The position numbers were made by a program, and so were the translations under genes. The notes beneath the pieces are model-generated. The model worked only from the letters and a program-made list of their open reading frames with translations. It did not search any database and had not been told where the DNA came from. From NCBI RefSeq assembly GCF_002214385.1, contig NZ_CP014855.1, forward strand, positions 682,001 through 746,000: 64,000 nt of DNA, written 5' to 3'. Positions 54,907 to 64,000 of this stretch are shown in pieces (position 1 is the stretch's first letter; each line of letters starts with the position of its first letter). Source of the DNA: Thermococcus gorgonarius. Its GTDB lineage: Archaea > Methanobacteriota_B > Thermococci > Thermococcales > Thermococcaceae.

Positions 54907-55563
54907 TCACCTCAGGAACTCCTCCAACCTTTCGTCTATCTCAAGCAACTCCCTGAGGTTCTTGATCTTGACGAAATTGTCCCTTTCGAAGAGTATGGCT
55001 ACATCGTGCTTGTAGGGGGACGCTTTCTGAACGAGGAGGGTATTTTCGTCGGTTATGTACGTGAACCTGCTTGGGCTGTCGTCAACCCAAACTATTGGTT
55101 CATCTGGATACAGTTCCCTTATTCCCTCAAACTTCTGGAGCATATCCCTGGTGCTCTTAAAAGTGATTATTGAGTCGAATTCATCGTACCAGTTCGTCTT
55201 TTTGAGAAAGATCACCTTTCCACCGGGATATGTGTGCTCTCCCGAAAAGCTTATGACCGTTCTTCCCCTCCTCTTCAGCGTTCTAACGGTTCTCCTCGCG
55301 TTGGGTAGATCCTGTATAAACTTCGGCATAAGCCTGTAGTATTCGTGAATTGTGCCCTGGGCCACCAGTTCATGGATAACGCCAAGGTGGCGGTAGGTAA
55401 GCTTTCCCTTTATGAAAAGAAAGAGCGCCTGGTAGTACTCATCATAGAGATCGCTCTCGATGACTGCAGGTATAGTTCTCTCGATGGCGAGCTGAAGGGC
55501 CTTCTCGACTGCCTGATGGCTGTTCACAAGGGTTCCATCAAAATCAAAGAGATACACGGTCAT
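54907..55563 (-). CDS. HAD family hydrolase
   Basis: ATG 55563 (MTVYLFDFDGTLVNS) places the nucleophile motif DFDGT at residues 7-11. The other HAD motifs follow: Ser in VISFSGEHT (motif II), a Lys in KVIFLKKTN and the acidic pair VWVDDSPSRF (motif IV). The 218-residue length fits a small phosphatase with a helical cap. Substrate unknown. It is the first gene of a minus-strand operon leading to the dehydrogenase and nep1. Confidence 0.85.
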   Translation of the reverse strand: MTVYLFDFDGTLVNSHQAVEKALQLAIERTIPAVIESDLYDEYYQALFLFIKGKLTYRHLGVIHELVAQGTIHEYYRLMPKFIQDLPNARRTVRTLKRRGRTVISFSGEHTYPGGKVIFLKKTNWYDEFDSIITFKSTRDMLQKFEGIRELYPDEPIVWVDDSPSRFTYITDENTLLVQKASPYKHDVAILFERDNFVKIKNLRELLEIDERLEEFLR

Positions 55564-55710
55564 AGTGAACACTCTCCCCTATCTATTCCGGAAGGTATTT
55601 AACCGTTTCCCGTGCAAAAAATTTAAAAGTACGAATGTGTACAGCAAGTGAAGAATTTTTGCATGCGCAGGTTTATAAAGGATGAAATGGATGGGAGGGA
55701 GGTGGTTATC

Positions 55711-56064
55711 ATGGCACCACACAACAAGAATAAGAACCAGACAGAAGGAGAGGAGATAATTCGTGTTCCGCTCCCTGACAGGAGTAAAGGACAGCTCTTC
55801 GGCGTGATCGAGCAGGCCCTCGGAGCCGGCTGGATGGACGTCCGCTGCGAGGACGGAAAGGTGAGGAGATGCAGGATTCCGGGTAAGCTCAAGAGAAGGA
55901 TGTGGATGCGCGTTGGGGATGTTGTCATAGTCCAGCCCTGGCCAGTTCAGAGTGACCAGAGAGGGGATATAGTTTACCGGTACACAAAAACCCAGGTTGA
56001 CTGGCTCCTCAGGAAGGGCAAGATAAGTCAGGACTTTATCACCGGTGGCGAGCTCCTGTTCTGA
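55711..56064 (+). CDS. eif1A: Translation initiation factor aIF1A
   Basis: ATG 55711 follows GGTGGT, giving 117 residues; the open frame upstream lacks signals. The protein has a basic N-terminal tail and an OB (S1-like) fold with [39 protein letters not shown] and [13 protein letters not shown] helical C-terminus follows. This is the aIF1A/IF1 family, which binds the small-subunit A site during initiation. TATA box GTTTATAAAG lies at about 55670-55679. It heads a core informational cluster with RIO1, a KH protein and topoisomerase VI. Confidence 0.95.
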   Translation: MAPHNKNKNQTEGEEIIRVPLPDRSKGQLFGVIEQALGAGWMDVRCEDGKVRRCRIPGKLKRRMWMRVGDVVIVQPWPVQSDQRGDIVYRYTKTQVDWLLRKGKISQDFITGGELLF

Positions 56065-56093
56065 GCCAGTATCAAACTCCCTAGTGATGCAAG

Positions 56094-56870
56094 ATGCGCG
56101 GGGATGCATTGGAGCGGGAGATCGAGGAAATACTGGGCCTGAGGGAGAGAAGAGAAAAGGACAGTGAGCTCTACAAAATAGCCAACGAAGTCTTTGACAG
56201 AACTACCAAAGAAACCCTGGCCTATCTCCACAGGCGGGGGAAGATAGAGGAGCTCTACGGTGTCATAAGCACAGGAAAAGAGGCCAACGTGTTTGCTGGC
56301 GTTGACTCAGAGGGGAACAGAATAGCCGTGAAAATTTACCGCACGTACACCACCGAGTTCAGAAGGATATGGGAATACCTTGCGGCTGACCCCAGGATAG
56401 GCTACCTGCCAAAAGACATGAGGAAGCTCGTCTTTGTCTGGACGAGGAGAGAGTTTAAAAACCTCCAGAGGGCGATAAAGTACGCCGTTAGGGTACCTGA
56501 ACCACTGGCTTTTCGCAACAACGTACTAGTCATGGAGTTCATTGGCGATGAGCTGCCCGCTCCAAGGCTCAAAGACGTTGAAAAAGACCTCACGAAGACC
56601 GACTTCGAGGAGCTCTACGATTTCACAATGGGAGTAATCGAGAGGCTCTGGAAGAGGGGAGACATGGTTCACGGTGATTTAAGCGAATACAACATCCTGA
56701 TCCACGAGGGGCCCGTGGTGATAGACTGGTCACAGGCTACAGTCAAAAGAAACCGCATGAGCCTTGAACTGCTGAGAAGGGATCTAACCAACGTCTCCAA
56801 CTACTTCAGAAAGAGAGGTGTCGATGTCGTAGATCCCGAAGAAAAGTTTCGCGAGCTCGTTGAGAGGTGA
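56094..56870 (+). CDS. rio1: RIO1-type atypical serine/threonine kinase
   Basis: The 258-residue protein has the RIO1 pattern STGKEANVFAGVDSEGNRIAVKIYRT (ATP loop and Lys). The catalytic loop is VHGDLSEYNILI and the metal motif is VVIDWSQATV. RIO1 works in small ribosomal subunit maturation. It lies 29 bp after aIF1A and 4 bp before the KH protein, and this order is conserved in many archaea. Its ribosome-binding site is weak (GTGATG). Confidence 0.94.
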   Translation: MRGDALEREIEEILGLRERREKDSELYKIANEVFDRTTKETLAYLHRRGKIEELYGVISTGKEANVFAGVDSEGNRIAVKIYRTYTTEFRRIWEYLAADPRIGYLPKDMRKLVFVWTRREFKNLQRAIKYAVRVPEPLAFRNNVLVMEFIGDELPAPRLKDVEKDLTKTDFEELYDFTMGVIERLWKRGDMVHGDLSEYNILIHEGPVVIDWSQATVKRNRMSLELLRRDLTNVSNYFRKRGVDVVDPEEKFRELVER

Positions 56871-56874
56871 GAGA

Positions 56875-57591
56875 ATGGACGAGTTTGAGAGGCTCCTGAA
56901 GAAGTATGAGAGAGTTGACAAGGATGGAAGGGTTGAGAGAGAAAAAGAGGAAGAAGAAATTACGTTTACCTCCCTGGGTGAGCAGGAGGAGTTCGTTAAA
57001 ATCCCAAAGGAAAGAATAGCAGTCCTCATTGGGAAGAAGGGGCAGACCAAAAGAGAGATCGAGAGAAGAACGAAAACCAAGATAGACGTCGACAGCGAGA
57101 CTGGGGAAGTTTTCATAACCGCAACAGAAAAAACTGACGATCCCCTTGCAGTTTGGAAGGCCAGGGACGTTGTTCTGGCCATAGGGAGGGGCTTTTCACC
57201 CGAGAGGGCCTTCAGGCTCTTCAACGAGGGCGAAACCCTGGAGGTCATCAACCTCACTGACATCGTCGTCGGTAACGAGAAAAACGCACTTCCGAGGGTT
57301 AGGGGCAGGATAATAGGCAGAAAGGGCAGGACAAGGGAGATAATAGAGGAGATGAGCGGTGCAGACATAAGCGTCTACGGCAAAACCGTTGCAATAATTG
57401 GAAACCCGATCCAAGTTGAAGTTGCCAAAACCGCCGTGGAAAAGCTTGCCCGTGGTTCACCCCACGGCGTGGTTTACCGCTATCTGGAGCGGAGGAAGAA
57501 GGATCTTGAGCTTGAGGTTGCCAACTACTACGAGGCCCTCGAAGGCAACGCTCCTGATTACTTTGAGGACTTTGAAGAAGAGGAGGAGTGA
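56875..57591 (+). CDS. KH domain RNA-binding protein, archaeal Dim2/Pno1 homologue
   Basis: ATG 56875 follows GAGGTGAG. The 238-residue protein has an acidic start and then two KH domains. The first has RIAVLIGKKGQTKREIERRT; the second has RGRIIGRKGRTREIIEEMSG, both with the GxxG loop that binds RNA. The acidic tail ends EDFEEEEE. This is the archaeal counterpart of Pno1/Dim2, an rRNA-processing factor that partners aIF2 and RIO kinase. It directly follows rio1 and precedes top6B by 2 bp. Confidence 0.92.
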   Translation: MDEFERLLKKYERVDKDGRVEREKEEEEITFTSLGEQEEFVKIPKERIAVLIGKKGQTKREIERRTKTKIDVDSETGEVFITATEKTDDPLAVWKARDVVLAIGRGFSPERAFRLFNEGETLEVINLTDIVVGNEKNALPRVRGRIIGRKGRTREIIEEMSGADISVYGKTVAIIGNPIQVEVAKTAVEKLARGSPHGVVYRYLERRKKDLELEVANYYEALEGNAPDYFEDFEEEEE

Positions 57592-57593
57592 AA

Positions 57594-59297
57594 ATGGCCG
57601 AGGCGAATCAGCTGTTTAGGGAGTTTAAGATTCAAAGCGTCAGCGAGTTCTTCAGACGAAACGCCGCAATGCTTGGATACACCGGTAAGGTTCGCTCCCT
57701 CACAACGCTTGTTCATGAGGCGGTGACCAACTCCCTCGATGCCTGCGAAGAGGCCGGAATACCACCTTACGTCAGGGTTGAAATCGAGGAACTCGGGGAC
57801 GAGCACTACAAGGTCGTCGTTGAGGACAACGGCCCGGGAATCCCGGAGAAGTACATAACGCACGTCTTCGGTAAGATGCTCGCCGGAACCAAGGCCCACA
57901 GGAACATACAGAGCAGGGGCCAGCAGGGTATCGGTATAAGCGGTGCCGTCATGTTCGCCCAGATAACGAGCGGAAAGGCCACACGCGTGATCACCTCAAC
58001 GGGCGGCGATGAAATCATCGAGGCGTGGGTTAAGATAGACGTGGACAAGAATGAGGGTAAGATAGTCAAAAAGGAGAAGCATCCAAACCTCAAGGGCTGG
58101 CGCGGGACGAGGATAGAGCTGGAAGTGAAGAACGTCAAGTACATGCGCTCCAAGCAGGGCGTTTACTGGTACCTCAAGCTAACGGCAATAGCCAATCCTC
58201 ACGCTCACATCGAACTCATCGAGCCGGATGGAAAGCTCATAGTCTTCCCCAGGTCGAGCGACTACATCCCGGAACCGCCGGTTGAGATGAAGCCCCATCC
58301 GAAGGGTGTAATGACGGACGACGTTTACAGGCTGGCAAAGAAAACCAGGAAAAACACAGTGAGAAGGTTCCTCATCGGGGAGTTCTCAAGGATAAGCGAC
58401 AAGAAAGTAGATGAGTTAATCGAATACATAGCCGCTCTCAGGCTCATAAAGACAGTTAAAGACAAGAAACTCCAGGAGCAGTACTACCAGAGGCTCATGG
58501 AAGGCGACGTTAAATCCGTTTTGAGGGCTTTCAAGGGCTACACAAAGGTCGTCAAGCAGGTGGCAAAGCTCATGGAGAAACCGCCCGAAAAGCTCACATG
58601 GCACGAAGCGGAGGAAATCGTTGAGGCGTTCAAGTACATGAAGTTCCTCGCTCCCCCGACGCACGGTCTGAGGCCAATAGGCGAGGAGAACATCGAAAAG
58701 GGTCTGAAAGGAATCCTCAAGCCCGAGTTCGTCACCGCTGTAACGAGGCCACCCAAGGTCTATTCCGGGGGTATTCCCTTCCAGGTGGAGGTCGGAATAG
58801 CATACGGCGGTGAGATTCCTGCTGGGTTTGACCTCTACCGCTACGCCAACCGCGTCCCGCTCCTCTTCGATGCTGGTTCGTGTGTAACAACCCAAGCGGC
58901 GCGCTCGATAGACTGGAAGCGCTACAAGATAGATGACCTCGACAGGGCACCGTTGGTTCTAATGATAAACGTCGTCAGCGTTCACGTACCCTACACGGGA
59001 ACCGGAAAGCAGAGCATAGCAAGCGTTGATGAGATCTACAACGAGATCCGCCTCGCCATAATGGATGCCGCCAGAAGGCTCCAAACTTATCTCAGCGGCA
59101 AGCACAGAAGATTAGCCCAGGTCAAGAGAAGGAAGACCTTCGAGAAGTACGTGCCCGAGATAGCGAGAGCCTTGAGCATACTCACCGGCGAGCCCGAGGA
59201 AAAGATTAGGGAGTACTTCATCAGGTTCATCGAGAGCCGCTTTACCGCTGTCGAGGCTGAAGACGTTCCAGTTGAGGAGGTGGCTGAGAATGCCTAA
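57594..59297 (+). CDS. top6B: DNA topoisomerase VI subunit B
   Basis: ATG 57594 follows GGAGGAGTG. The 567-residue protein has GHKL ATPase motifs: [17 protein letters not shown] (N box), [13 protein letters not shown] (G1) and [17 protein letters not shown] (G2). The transducer domain Lys lies in [13 protein letters not shown]. With subunit A it forms the type IIB topoisomerase that passes one duplex through another using ATP. The end overlaps the start of top6A by 8 bp, so the two subunits are translationally coupled. Confidence 0.96.
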   Translation: MAEANQLFREFKIQSVSEFFRRNAAMLGYTGKVRSLTTLVHEAVTNSLDACEEAGIPPYVRVEIEELGDEHYKVVVEDNGPGIPEKYITHVFGKMLAGTKAHRNIQSRGQQGIGISGAVMFAQITSGKATRVITSTGGDEIIEAWVKIDVDKNEGKIVKKEKHPNLKGWRGTRIELEVKNVKYMRSKQGVYWYLKLTAIANPHAHIELIEPDGKLIVFPRSSDYIPEPPVEMKPHPKGVMTDDVYRLAKKTRKNTVRRFLIGEFSRISDKKVDELIEYIAALRLIKTVKDKKLQEQYYQRLMEGDVKSVLRAFKGYTKVVKQVAKLMEKPPEKLTWHEAEEIVEAFKYMKFLAPPTHGLRPIGEENIEKGLKGILKPEFVTAVTRPPKVYSGGIPFQVEVGIAYGGEIPAGFDLYRYANRVPLLFDAGSCVTTQAARSIDWKRYKIDDLDRAPLVLMINVVSVHVPYTGTGKQSIASVDEIYNEIRLAIMDAARRLQTYLSGKHRRLAQVKRRKTFEKYVPEIARALSILTGEPEEKIREYFIRFIESRFTAVEAEDVPVEEVAENA

Positions 59298-60447
59298 AGT
59301 TAAAATCCACCGCGAGAAGCCCAAGGAGAAGTTCTCATACGATCCGAAGAAAGTCCTTAAAATGCTCGACGAGCACGCCAGGAGGATACTCGAGGATATA
59401 AAGCAGGGGAAGAACCCGCACTTTGACATCCCGACCCGCGGTCTGAGCAACGTTTACTTCGACGAGAAATCGCGGCTTATCAGAATGGGGGACAAGCTCT
59501 CAAGGCGTTACTTCCTCAACGTTGCCCACGCGAGAAAGTTCATGCAGACGCTCCTGATAATGGCCTACGTGAAGAGGCTCGTCAGCGAGGGCAAACACGC
59601 GAGCCTTCGTGAAGCCTACTACGCCAACAAGCACACCATTCCCGGAACGAGGGAGAACACCTTTGAGGACCAGAGTGAGAGCGATCCAATTATTGAGGAC
59701 CTTGAGAGAATGTTTGGAGTGCTGAGAGAAGAGATGCACATAACCGCGGACAGGCGCGGTTACATCTACGGCGACATAGTCATCCGCGATGGCGAGGACG
59801 AGTTCAACGCGAGCAAGCTCGGAAGCGGTGGATGGGCTGTCCCAGGAACGGTGGAGCACATTCAGTTTCCTGAGATAAACGTTGACTACGCTCTGGTAGT
59901 TGAGACGGCAGCTATGGCCGACCGTCTGATTGAGGAAAAGTATCCCAAGAAGGAGAACGCCCTGATCATAGCAACGCAGGGACAGGCTTCCCGTGGCGTC
60001 AGGCGTTTAATCCACAGGCTCCACTACGAAGAGGGATTGCCTATCATAGTCTTCACTGACGGTGACCCCTACGGTTGGTACATCTACTCGACAATAAAGC
60101 AGGGTTCGATTAACCTCGCTTACCTCAGCGATAAACTGGCAACGCCCGAGGCCAAGTTCGTGGGAATGACCATGGACGACATAAAGCGCTATGGCCTGGA
60201 GAACGTCACTGAAAAGCTCAAGGGCATTCCGCCCAACAAGAAGGGCGGTCCGACAGGAGACTACAAGAGAATCCTTGAGGAGATGAACTACCCCTGGTTC
60301 CAGAACAAGGAGTGGCAGAGACAGCTCCAGCTTGCCCTAAAATGGGGGGTCAGGATAGAACAGCAGGCTTTGGCCAATAAGTCCCTTGAGTTCGTTGCTA
60401 AGGAATACCTTCCGGAAAAGATCAATAACGGTGATCTGCTGCCATGA
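59290..60447 (+). CDS. top6A: DNA topoisomerase VI subunit A (Spo11-like)
   Basis: ATG 59290 is chosen, with GAGGAGGTGG upstream, inside the end of top6B. The 385-residue protein has a winged-helix CAP domain with the active-site Tyr in [16 protein letters not shown] or the later [10 protein letters not shown] (family pattern places it in the EAYY segment). A Toprim domain follows with acidic motifs [11 protein letters not shown] and [12 protein letters not shown]. It cuts DNA through a 5'-phosphotyrosyl link. It overlaps the following unknown gene by four bases. Confidence 0.96.
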   Translation: MPKVKIHREKPKEKFSYDPKKVLKMLDEHARRILEDIKQGKNPHFDIPTRGLSNVYFDEKSRLIRMGDKLSRRYFLNVAHARKFMQTLLIMAYVKRLVSEGKHASLREAYYANKHTIPGTRENTFEDQSESDPIIEDLERMFGVLREEMHITADRRGYIYGDIVIRDGEDEFNASKLGSGGWAVPGTVEHIQFPEINVDYALVVETAAMADRLIEEKYPKKENALIIATQGQASRGVRRLIHRLHYEEGLPIIVFTDGDPYGWYIYSTIKQGSINLAYLSDKLATPEAKFVGMTMDDIKRYGLENVTEKLKGIPPNKKGGPTGDYKRILEEMNYPWFQNKEWQRQLQLALKWGVRIEQQALANKSLEFVAKEYLPEKINNGDLLP

Positions 60448-61691
60448 CGACAACGGAGGAGCTAGTATCTCAGGTCAACAAGATACTCGACGACATAGGC
60501 ATAGACATGGCAGGGTTATTTGAGGATTTCGACGTTGTTGAGCTGGCCTATACTCTGAAGAAAAACCTCTCTCTCCTGAGCGAGCTGGAAGAGGAACTGG
60601 AAAGGAGGGTCGGTGAGTCAATTCCGACCCTCCACAGCATGGATAAGAAAAGTCGTGATCCGCACATACAGTGGCTCTATCGGAAAAAAAGAAACAGGGT
60701 TCTGGCCCTTGAGAGGCTTCGCGCTGCTATAACTGCACACAAGATGGCCTTAGCCCACATCTCAGCCAACTACGAGTTCTACCTTGGAAAATCTCCAATA
60801 AAGGTCGATTCCATCAAGAAAGATGAGCTTGGTAAGATAAAGGCCAAAGAAAAGCCGGTCAAGTTGGGCAGGATTGAAGTTCTCCCCTATTTGCCCTATT
60901 CCGGCGATGTCTTAAGGCTGCTTTCTAGGGAGGGCATCGAGGTCAGGGAGACCTTCAAGTTCATAAAGGGAAAGTTGAGGGAAAAGGGAACGGTCAGAAC
61001 CAGAGGATTGAGGATAGAGGTTGAGTACTGGAGCGACAAGAGGCTGAAGAGGGACAGGATCGACCTTCCGGCGGACGCTGATATAGAGGCGGAACTCAGG
61101 AAGAGGTACGGGCGCAGGTTTAGATGGCGGGTCCTGAGCTTTGTTAAGACTAAGGGAGTTCTGATCAACAACCACTACACTGTGGACAATCTTTCCCTTG
61201 CATACGCTCTCTTGGATCCCAAGGATGGTCCAGAAAAGCTTGCCCTCGACATATTCAGGTACTACTTCCTCACGTCCCCCACTGAGAGGGAAACCCTCGG
61301 CCTTTATCCGGGCATTAAACAGTGCGTTGACTGCCACTACTCCCTGCTGGATTTGCCGTTTAAACGTGAACCTGACTTTAAGGTTGGTTACGGAAGCATG
61401 CTCCTGATAAGGAAGTGCGAGATCGAGAATATGCTCTCGGGAAAGAGAACGGACATAAGTTCGATTCCAAACTACCTCCTGGGGGGAATTGTACTCTATG
61501 GCATCACCTCATGGAACGAAGGGAAGGTAAGCGAACTGCTTGGAATAAACTTGGAAGACCTGACCGAGGCCATAAGGAAGTTCGTGCTTTCTGGCCTCCA
61601 CACGACGCTCTTCTCCAGCGTTGACAAATTCGAAAAATTCATGCCGAAGAGCGACAAGGCGAAGAAGTTCCTCTCCCTTCTCCAGGGGTGA
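60444..61691 (+). CDS. Conserved archaeal protein linked to topoisomerase VI (possibly DUF530)
   Basis: The ATG overlaps the top6A stop by four bases. The 415-residue protein has an N-terminal helical, coiled-coil-like part (about 1-120, [15 protein letters not shown]). A central basic beta-rich part follows. The C-terminal part has [20 protein letters not shown] and [18 protein letters not shown], whose Cys could bind a metal. I suspect the DUF530 archaeal family but cannot confirm it. Tight coupling to top6A makes a DNA-related role worth testing. Confidence 0.7.
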   Translation: MTTTEELVSQVNKILDDIGIDMAGLFEDFDVVELAYTLKKNLSLLSELEEELERRVGESIPTLHSMDKKSRDPHIQWLYRKKRNRVLALERLRAAITAHKMALAHISANYEFYLGKSPIKVDSIKKDELGKIKAKEKPVKLGRIEVLPYLPYSGDVLRLLSREGIEVRETFKFIKGKLREKGTVRTRGLRIEVEYWSDKRLKRDRIDLPADADIEAELRKRYGRRFRWRVLSFVKTKGVLINNHYTVDNLSLAYALLDPKDGPEKLALDIFRYYFLTSPTERETLGLYPGIKQCVDCHYSLLDLPFKREPDFKVGYGSMLLIRKCEIENMLSGKRTDISSIPNYLLGGIVLYGITSWNEGKVSELLGINLEDLTEAIRKFVLSGLHTTLFSSVDKFEKFMPKSDKAKKFLSLLQG

Positions 61692-61695
61692 GAGG

Positions 61696-62130
61696 ATGAG
61701 GGTGGAGGTTAAGGCCAGAAACAACGGTGAACTCCTGAGGAAGCTCGATAAAAGCCTTAACGAGAACGTTACCGAGGTCTACATAAACCTCCGCCCGACG
61801 AAGGAGATAGTGGTTCACATCCTTGAGAGGGCTCCCAACGTTAGAAGGATCAGCTGTCCGCCGAGTCTCTACCCAAAGGTCTCTAAAAGGATAATAAACG
61901 CCCTTTCCCAGCTCGGCGTGGAGCTCGTACCCGAAAGTTTTCCCAGAGGAAGACCCAAGAAGTACGACGAGGAGACTCTGAGAAAGGTTGTTGAGATGAT
62001 AGAATCCGGCAAAGGGGCCAAAGAAGTAAGCGAGAGCCTTAACATTCCGCTCAGAACGGTCTACTATATCGTCAAGAACTTTAAAGGGCATTCCTTCGAA
62101 AGGAGAATCCTGTCCAGAATGAAGGAATAG
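61696..62130 (+). CDS. DUF1699-like protein with C-terminal helix-turn-helix
   Basis: ATG 61696 follows GGGGTGAG. The 144-residue protein has an N-terminal alpha/beta part (about 1-85, NVTEVYINLRPTKEIVVHIL, VRRISCPPSLYPKV) resembling DUF1699. An AT-hook-like RGRPKKYD follows. A resolvase-type helix-turn-helix comes last (GKGAKEVSESLNIPLRTVYYI). It is therefore probably DNA-binding. It is the last gene of the topoisomerase VI operon, 4 bp after the Cys-containing unknown protein. Confidence 0.75.
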   Translation: MRVEVKARNNGELLRKLDKSLNENVTEVYINLRPTKEIVVHILERAPNVRRISCPPSLYPKVSKRIINALSQLGVELVPESFPRGRPKKYDEETLRKVVEMIESGKGAKEVSESLNIPLRTVYYIVKNFKGHSFERRILSRMKE

Positions 62131-62202
62131 CTGGTTGTTCTCAGCGGGGTAGGTTTAAAAACCAATTGGATTAGATTTCCCTAATTAGAAGGGGGGAGCG
62201 GC

Positions 62203-63006
62203 ATGATTTTTGAGACACAGGAAGAGACTCCTGAGATCAGAGAACCCCTGAGAAGGGTCGGTATAACCAACCTGAGAACCGTGGCCAAGATAAACTGGAA
62301 GGGGAGAGAGTACACATTCCTCCCGCTGATAGAGGCCACCATTGACCTACCTGCTGAAAAAAAGGGTATACACATGAGTAGGCTCATTGAAAGCGTTACC
62401 GATGCAATGAGCGAGGCTGTGGAAGAGGAAGTCAAAACCGCTCATGAGTCCCTTGAAGAACTTGGAAAGAGCGTAATCGAACGAATCGAAAGAAAGCATC
62501 CGCATAAACGAGCTGAGATCTGGATCAAAACTCATCTAATCATTCCAAAGAAAACTCCTGCAAGCGGAAAAACCAGCTACGAGCCCTACGACGTTGAGGT
62601 AGGTGTTATAAAGAACGAAAACGGTACCTTTGAGAAAGTACTCCGGGTCAGGGTTATCGGAAACACCGTCTGTCCACATGCCATGGCCAACAACAACGGA
62701 AAGACCCACATCCAGAGGGCCGTTGGGGAGCTGGAGGTAAAGGCCGACTTCAATGAGGAAATAGCACTTGAGGACATGATAGAAGTCGTTGAGAGTTCTT
62801 TCAGCAGTCCAACGTATACGTTGCTCAAAACTCCGGACGAGAACGCAGTCGTTCAGAGGATGTTTGAAAACCCGAAGTTCGTTGAGGATGTTGCTAGAGA
62901 AATATTCGCCAAGGCCAAGGAGCGCTTTAAAGGGAAAATCCACGTCCGCGTCATCAGCAACGAGAGTATACACAAGCACGACGTCATAGCGGAGACGTGG
63001 AGCTAG
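62203..63006 (+). CDS. mptA: GTP cyclohydrolase MptA (type IV, FolE2-like)
   Basis: The 267-residue protein has the COG1469/FolE2 layout: [19 protein letters not shown] at the start, [17 protein letters not shown], and the metal-binding [16 protein letters not shown], followed by THIQRA. MptA is an iron(II)-dependent enzyme that makes 7,8-dihydroneopterin 2',3'-cyclic phosphate from GTP. It is the first step of tetrahydropterin synthesis, and pterin also feeds deazapurine synthesis (queE). TATA-like GTTTAAAAAC lies at about 62154-62163, and GGGGGGAG before the ATG. It is followed by an HD phosphohydrolase. Confidence 0.92.
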   Translation: MIFETQEETPEIREPLRRVGITNLRTVAKINWKGREYTFLPLIEATIDLPAEKKGIHMSRLIESVTDAMSEAVEEEVKTAHESLEELGKSVIERIERKHPHKRAEIWIKTHLIIPKKTPASGKTSYEPYDVEVGVIKNENGTFEKVLRVRVIGNTVCPHAMANNNGKTHIQRAVGELEVKADFNEEIALEDMIEVVESSFSSPTYTLLKTPDENAVVQRMFENPKFVEDVAREIFAKAKERFKGKIHVRVISNESIHKHDVIAETWS

Positions 63007-63007
63007 T

Positions 63008-63027
63008 CATGGAGGTCACCCTCCATG
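63008..63027 (+). promoter_or_regulatory. Hairpin enclosing the ribosome-binding site and start codon of the HD gene
   Basis: CATGGAGG (63008-63015) pairs perfectly with CCTCCATG (63020-63027) around the loop TCAC. The 5' arm contains the Shine-Dalgarno GGAGG and the 3' arm contains the ATG start (63025-63027). The mptA stop (63004-63006) ends one base before the stem. Translation of mptA would open the hairpin, suggesting translational coupling or temperature-dependent control. Confidence 0.6.
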
Positions 63028-64000
63028 AAGCTCGTCCATGATCCGATTCACGGCTACATAGAGCTTGATGAATTCGCAATCAAAATCGTGGACACCCCAG
63101 AGTTTCAGAGGCTCAGGAGGATAACCCAGCTCGGCTTTGCCTTCCTTGCTTATCCATCCGCCAGACACACCCGCTTTGAGCACTCGCTTGGGACTTTCCA
63201 CCTCGCCAAGGAGATAAGGCACTATAACCCAGAGATCGAGGAGGAAGCCGTCTACGCGGCCCTGCTTCACGACATCGGCCACTACCCCTTTTCACACACC
63301 CTTGAGGGCCTGTTCCCGAGACACGAAGAGAACACCGTCTGGCTGATAAAGCACGGAGAGATCAGGGACGCTATCGAGGAGAACTACTCGGTCTCAAAAC
63401 TCATCAAGTTCCTCAAGCATCCGGTCGTCAGCGGCGACATCGACTCGGACAGAATGGACTACCTCGTCAGGGACGCCTACTATACGGGAGCCGCATACGG
63501 CGTCGTTGACCTTGAGAGGCTCGTTAGGAACCTGATTTTCACCAAGGGTATGCTCGTCGTTGGAGCGAAGGGAATCATGGCGGCTCAGAACCTTCTACTG
63601 GCGAGGGCAATGATGTACCCGACGGTTTACTTCCACCACACCGCAAAGATAGCCGAGGTCATGCTTCGAAAGGCCGTTGAGCTTGAGGGGATAAGCACTG
63701 AGGAGATACGCCTCATGGACGAGGTAGACCTCGTTTCGAGGCTGAGAAACAGTGAAAAGCCTGAAGTAAGGGAACTCATGAAGGCCATAGACAACAGGAA
63801 GCTTTACAAGAGGGTTCTCTGTTCAAACAGTGAGCTTTCCCCTGAAACGGTGGAATACATCAAGCGGGCTCTGGAAGAGGAGTTCGCCCACCTTGCCCTC
63901 ATTGATTACCCACCCAAGCCAAAATACGAGGAGAGGAACGCCTTTGTGCTGGTAGACGGTGAGCTGAAGAGGCTCAGCGAGGTTTCACCTCTTGTTAAGT
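63025..64000 (+). CDS. HD superfamily phosphohydrolase (partial, cut by window end)
   Basis: The start ATG 63025 lies nine bases after GGAGG within a perfect hairpin. The visible 325 residues begin KLVHDPIHGYIELDE and continue RRITQLGFAFLAYPSARHTRFEHSLG. The HD motif ALLHDIGHYPFSH and the Asp in VVSGDIDSDRMDYLVRDAYY give the metal site of SAMHD1-like/dNTPase-related hydrolases. It may hydrolyse dNTPs or other nucleotides; substrate unknown. It is translationally linked to mptA. The C-terminus lies beyond the window. Confidence 0.9.
   Translation, partial: MKLVHDPIHGYIELDEFAIKIVDTPEFQRLRRITQLGFAFLAYPSARHTRFEHSLGTFHLAKEIRHYNPEIEEEAVYAALLHDIGHYPFSHTLEGLFPRHEENTVWLIKHGEIRDAIEENYSVSKLIKFLKHPVVSGDIDSDRMDYLVRDAYYTGAAYGVVDLERLVRNLIFTKGMLVVGAKGIMAAQNLLLARAMMYPTVYFHHTAKIAEVMLRKAVELEGISTEEIRLMDEVDLVSRLRNSEKPEVRELMKAIDNRKLYKRVLCSNSELSPETVEYIKRALEEEFAHLALIDYPPKPKYEERNAFVLVDGELKRLSEVSPLVK

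Noticed and set aside
55624-55645. GTAC...GTAC element upstream of aIF1A
   Set aside because: It looks like the TACA-n6-TGTA operator at 18641 but the spacing and arms do not match.

Overview
The window comes from a hyperthermophilic euryarchaeon of the order Thermococcales, most likely a Thermococcus. The basis is gene content: a superoxide reductase tail, the sulfur-response regulator SurR divergent from protein disulfide oxidoreductase, a PAN proteasomal ATPase, AGOG, topoisomerase VI, archaeal RIO kinases, Trm-G10, a plant-type asparaginase and the tetrahydropterin enzymes MptA and RFAP synthase. Most genes are short and tightly packed, start just after GGTGA/GGAGG-type Shine-Dalgarno sites, and follow TTTATA/TTTAAA TATA boxes. 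No CRISPR array, insertion sequence or rRNA was seen. There is one tRNA (Pro, TGG) and one clear C/D box guide sRNA.

Layout. 1-7.6 kb: end of superoxide reductase, small redox genes, a ferritin-like protein, a ZIP metal transporter behind a DtxR-like inverted repeat, and a minus-strand operon ending in queE and trm-G10. 7.6-11.3 kb: type IA topoisomerase interrupted next to its active-site tyrosine by a 511-residue intein with a LAGLIDADG endonuclease, behind a striking 23-bp palindrome. 12.6-15.5 kb: geranylgeranyl reductase with ferredoxin, then SurR and PDO around an extended SurR box. 15.6-31 kb: HPr-kinase-like P-loop protein, M42 peptidase, AEC transporter, an ArsR-like regulator operon with tandem operators, MFS exporter, cobalamin adenosyltransferase, racemase, MazG, glycosyltransferase, tRNA-Pro/truA, XPB-like helicase, UbiD-type decarboxylase and an ABC-2 exporter.

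31.5-35.7 kb is the most accessory-looking part. Four minus-strand genes encode a small secreted filament-like protein, a large secreted protein, a SipW-like signal peptidase with an extra exoplasmic domain, and a membrane protein. The two secreted proteins share the same Y-R-W-M motif right after the signal segment. I read this as a TasA/archaeal-bundling-pilus-type surface filament locus; that is inference.

36-48.7 kb: AGOG, RFAP synthase, AI-2E-type transporter, SppA, PAN, RIO2, a radical SAM protein probably of lipoyl synthase type, MFS transporters, asparaginase and an EamA transporter. 48.7-55.6 kb: the C/D box sRNA, a secreted protein, a tRNA-binding protein, two paralogous helical-repeat proteins, Nep1, a saccharopine-dehydrogenase-like oxidoreductase and a HAD phosphatase. 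55.7-64 kb: a core plus-strand informational cluster (aIF1A, RIO1, KH protein, Top6B, Top6A), two uncharacterised partners, MptA and an HD phosphohydrolase cut by the window edge, whose ribosome-binding site lies inside a perfect hairpin.
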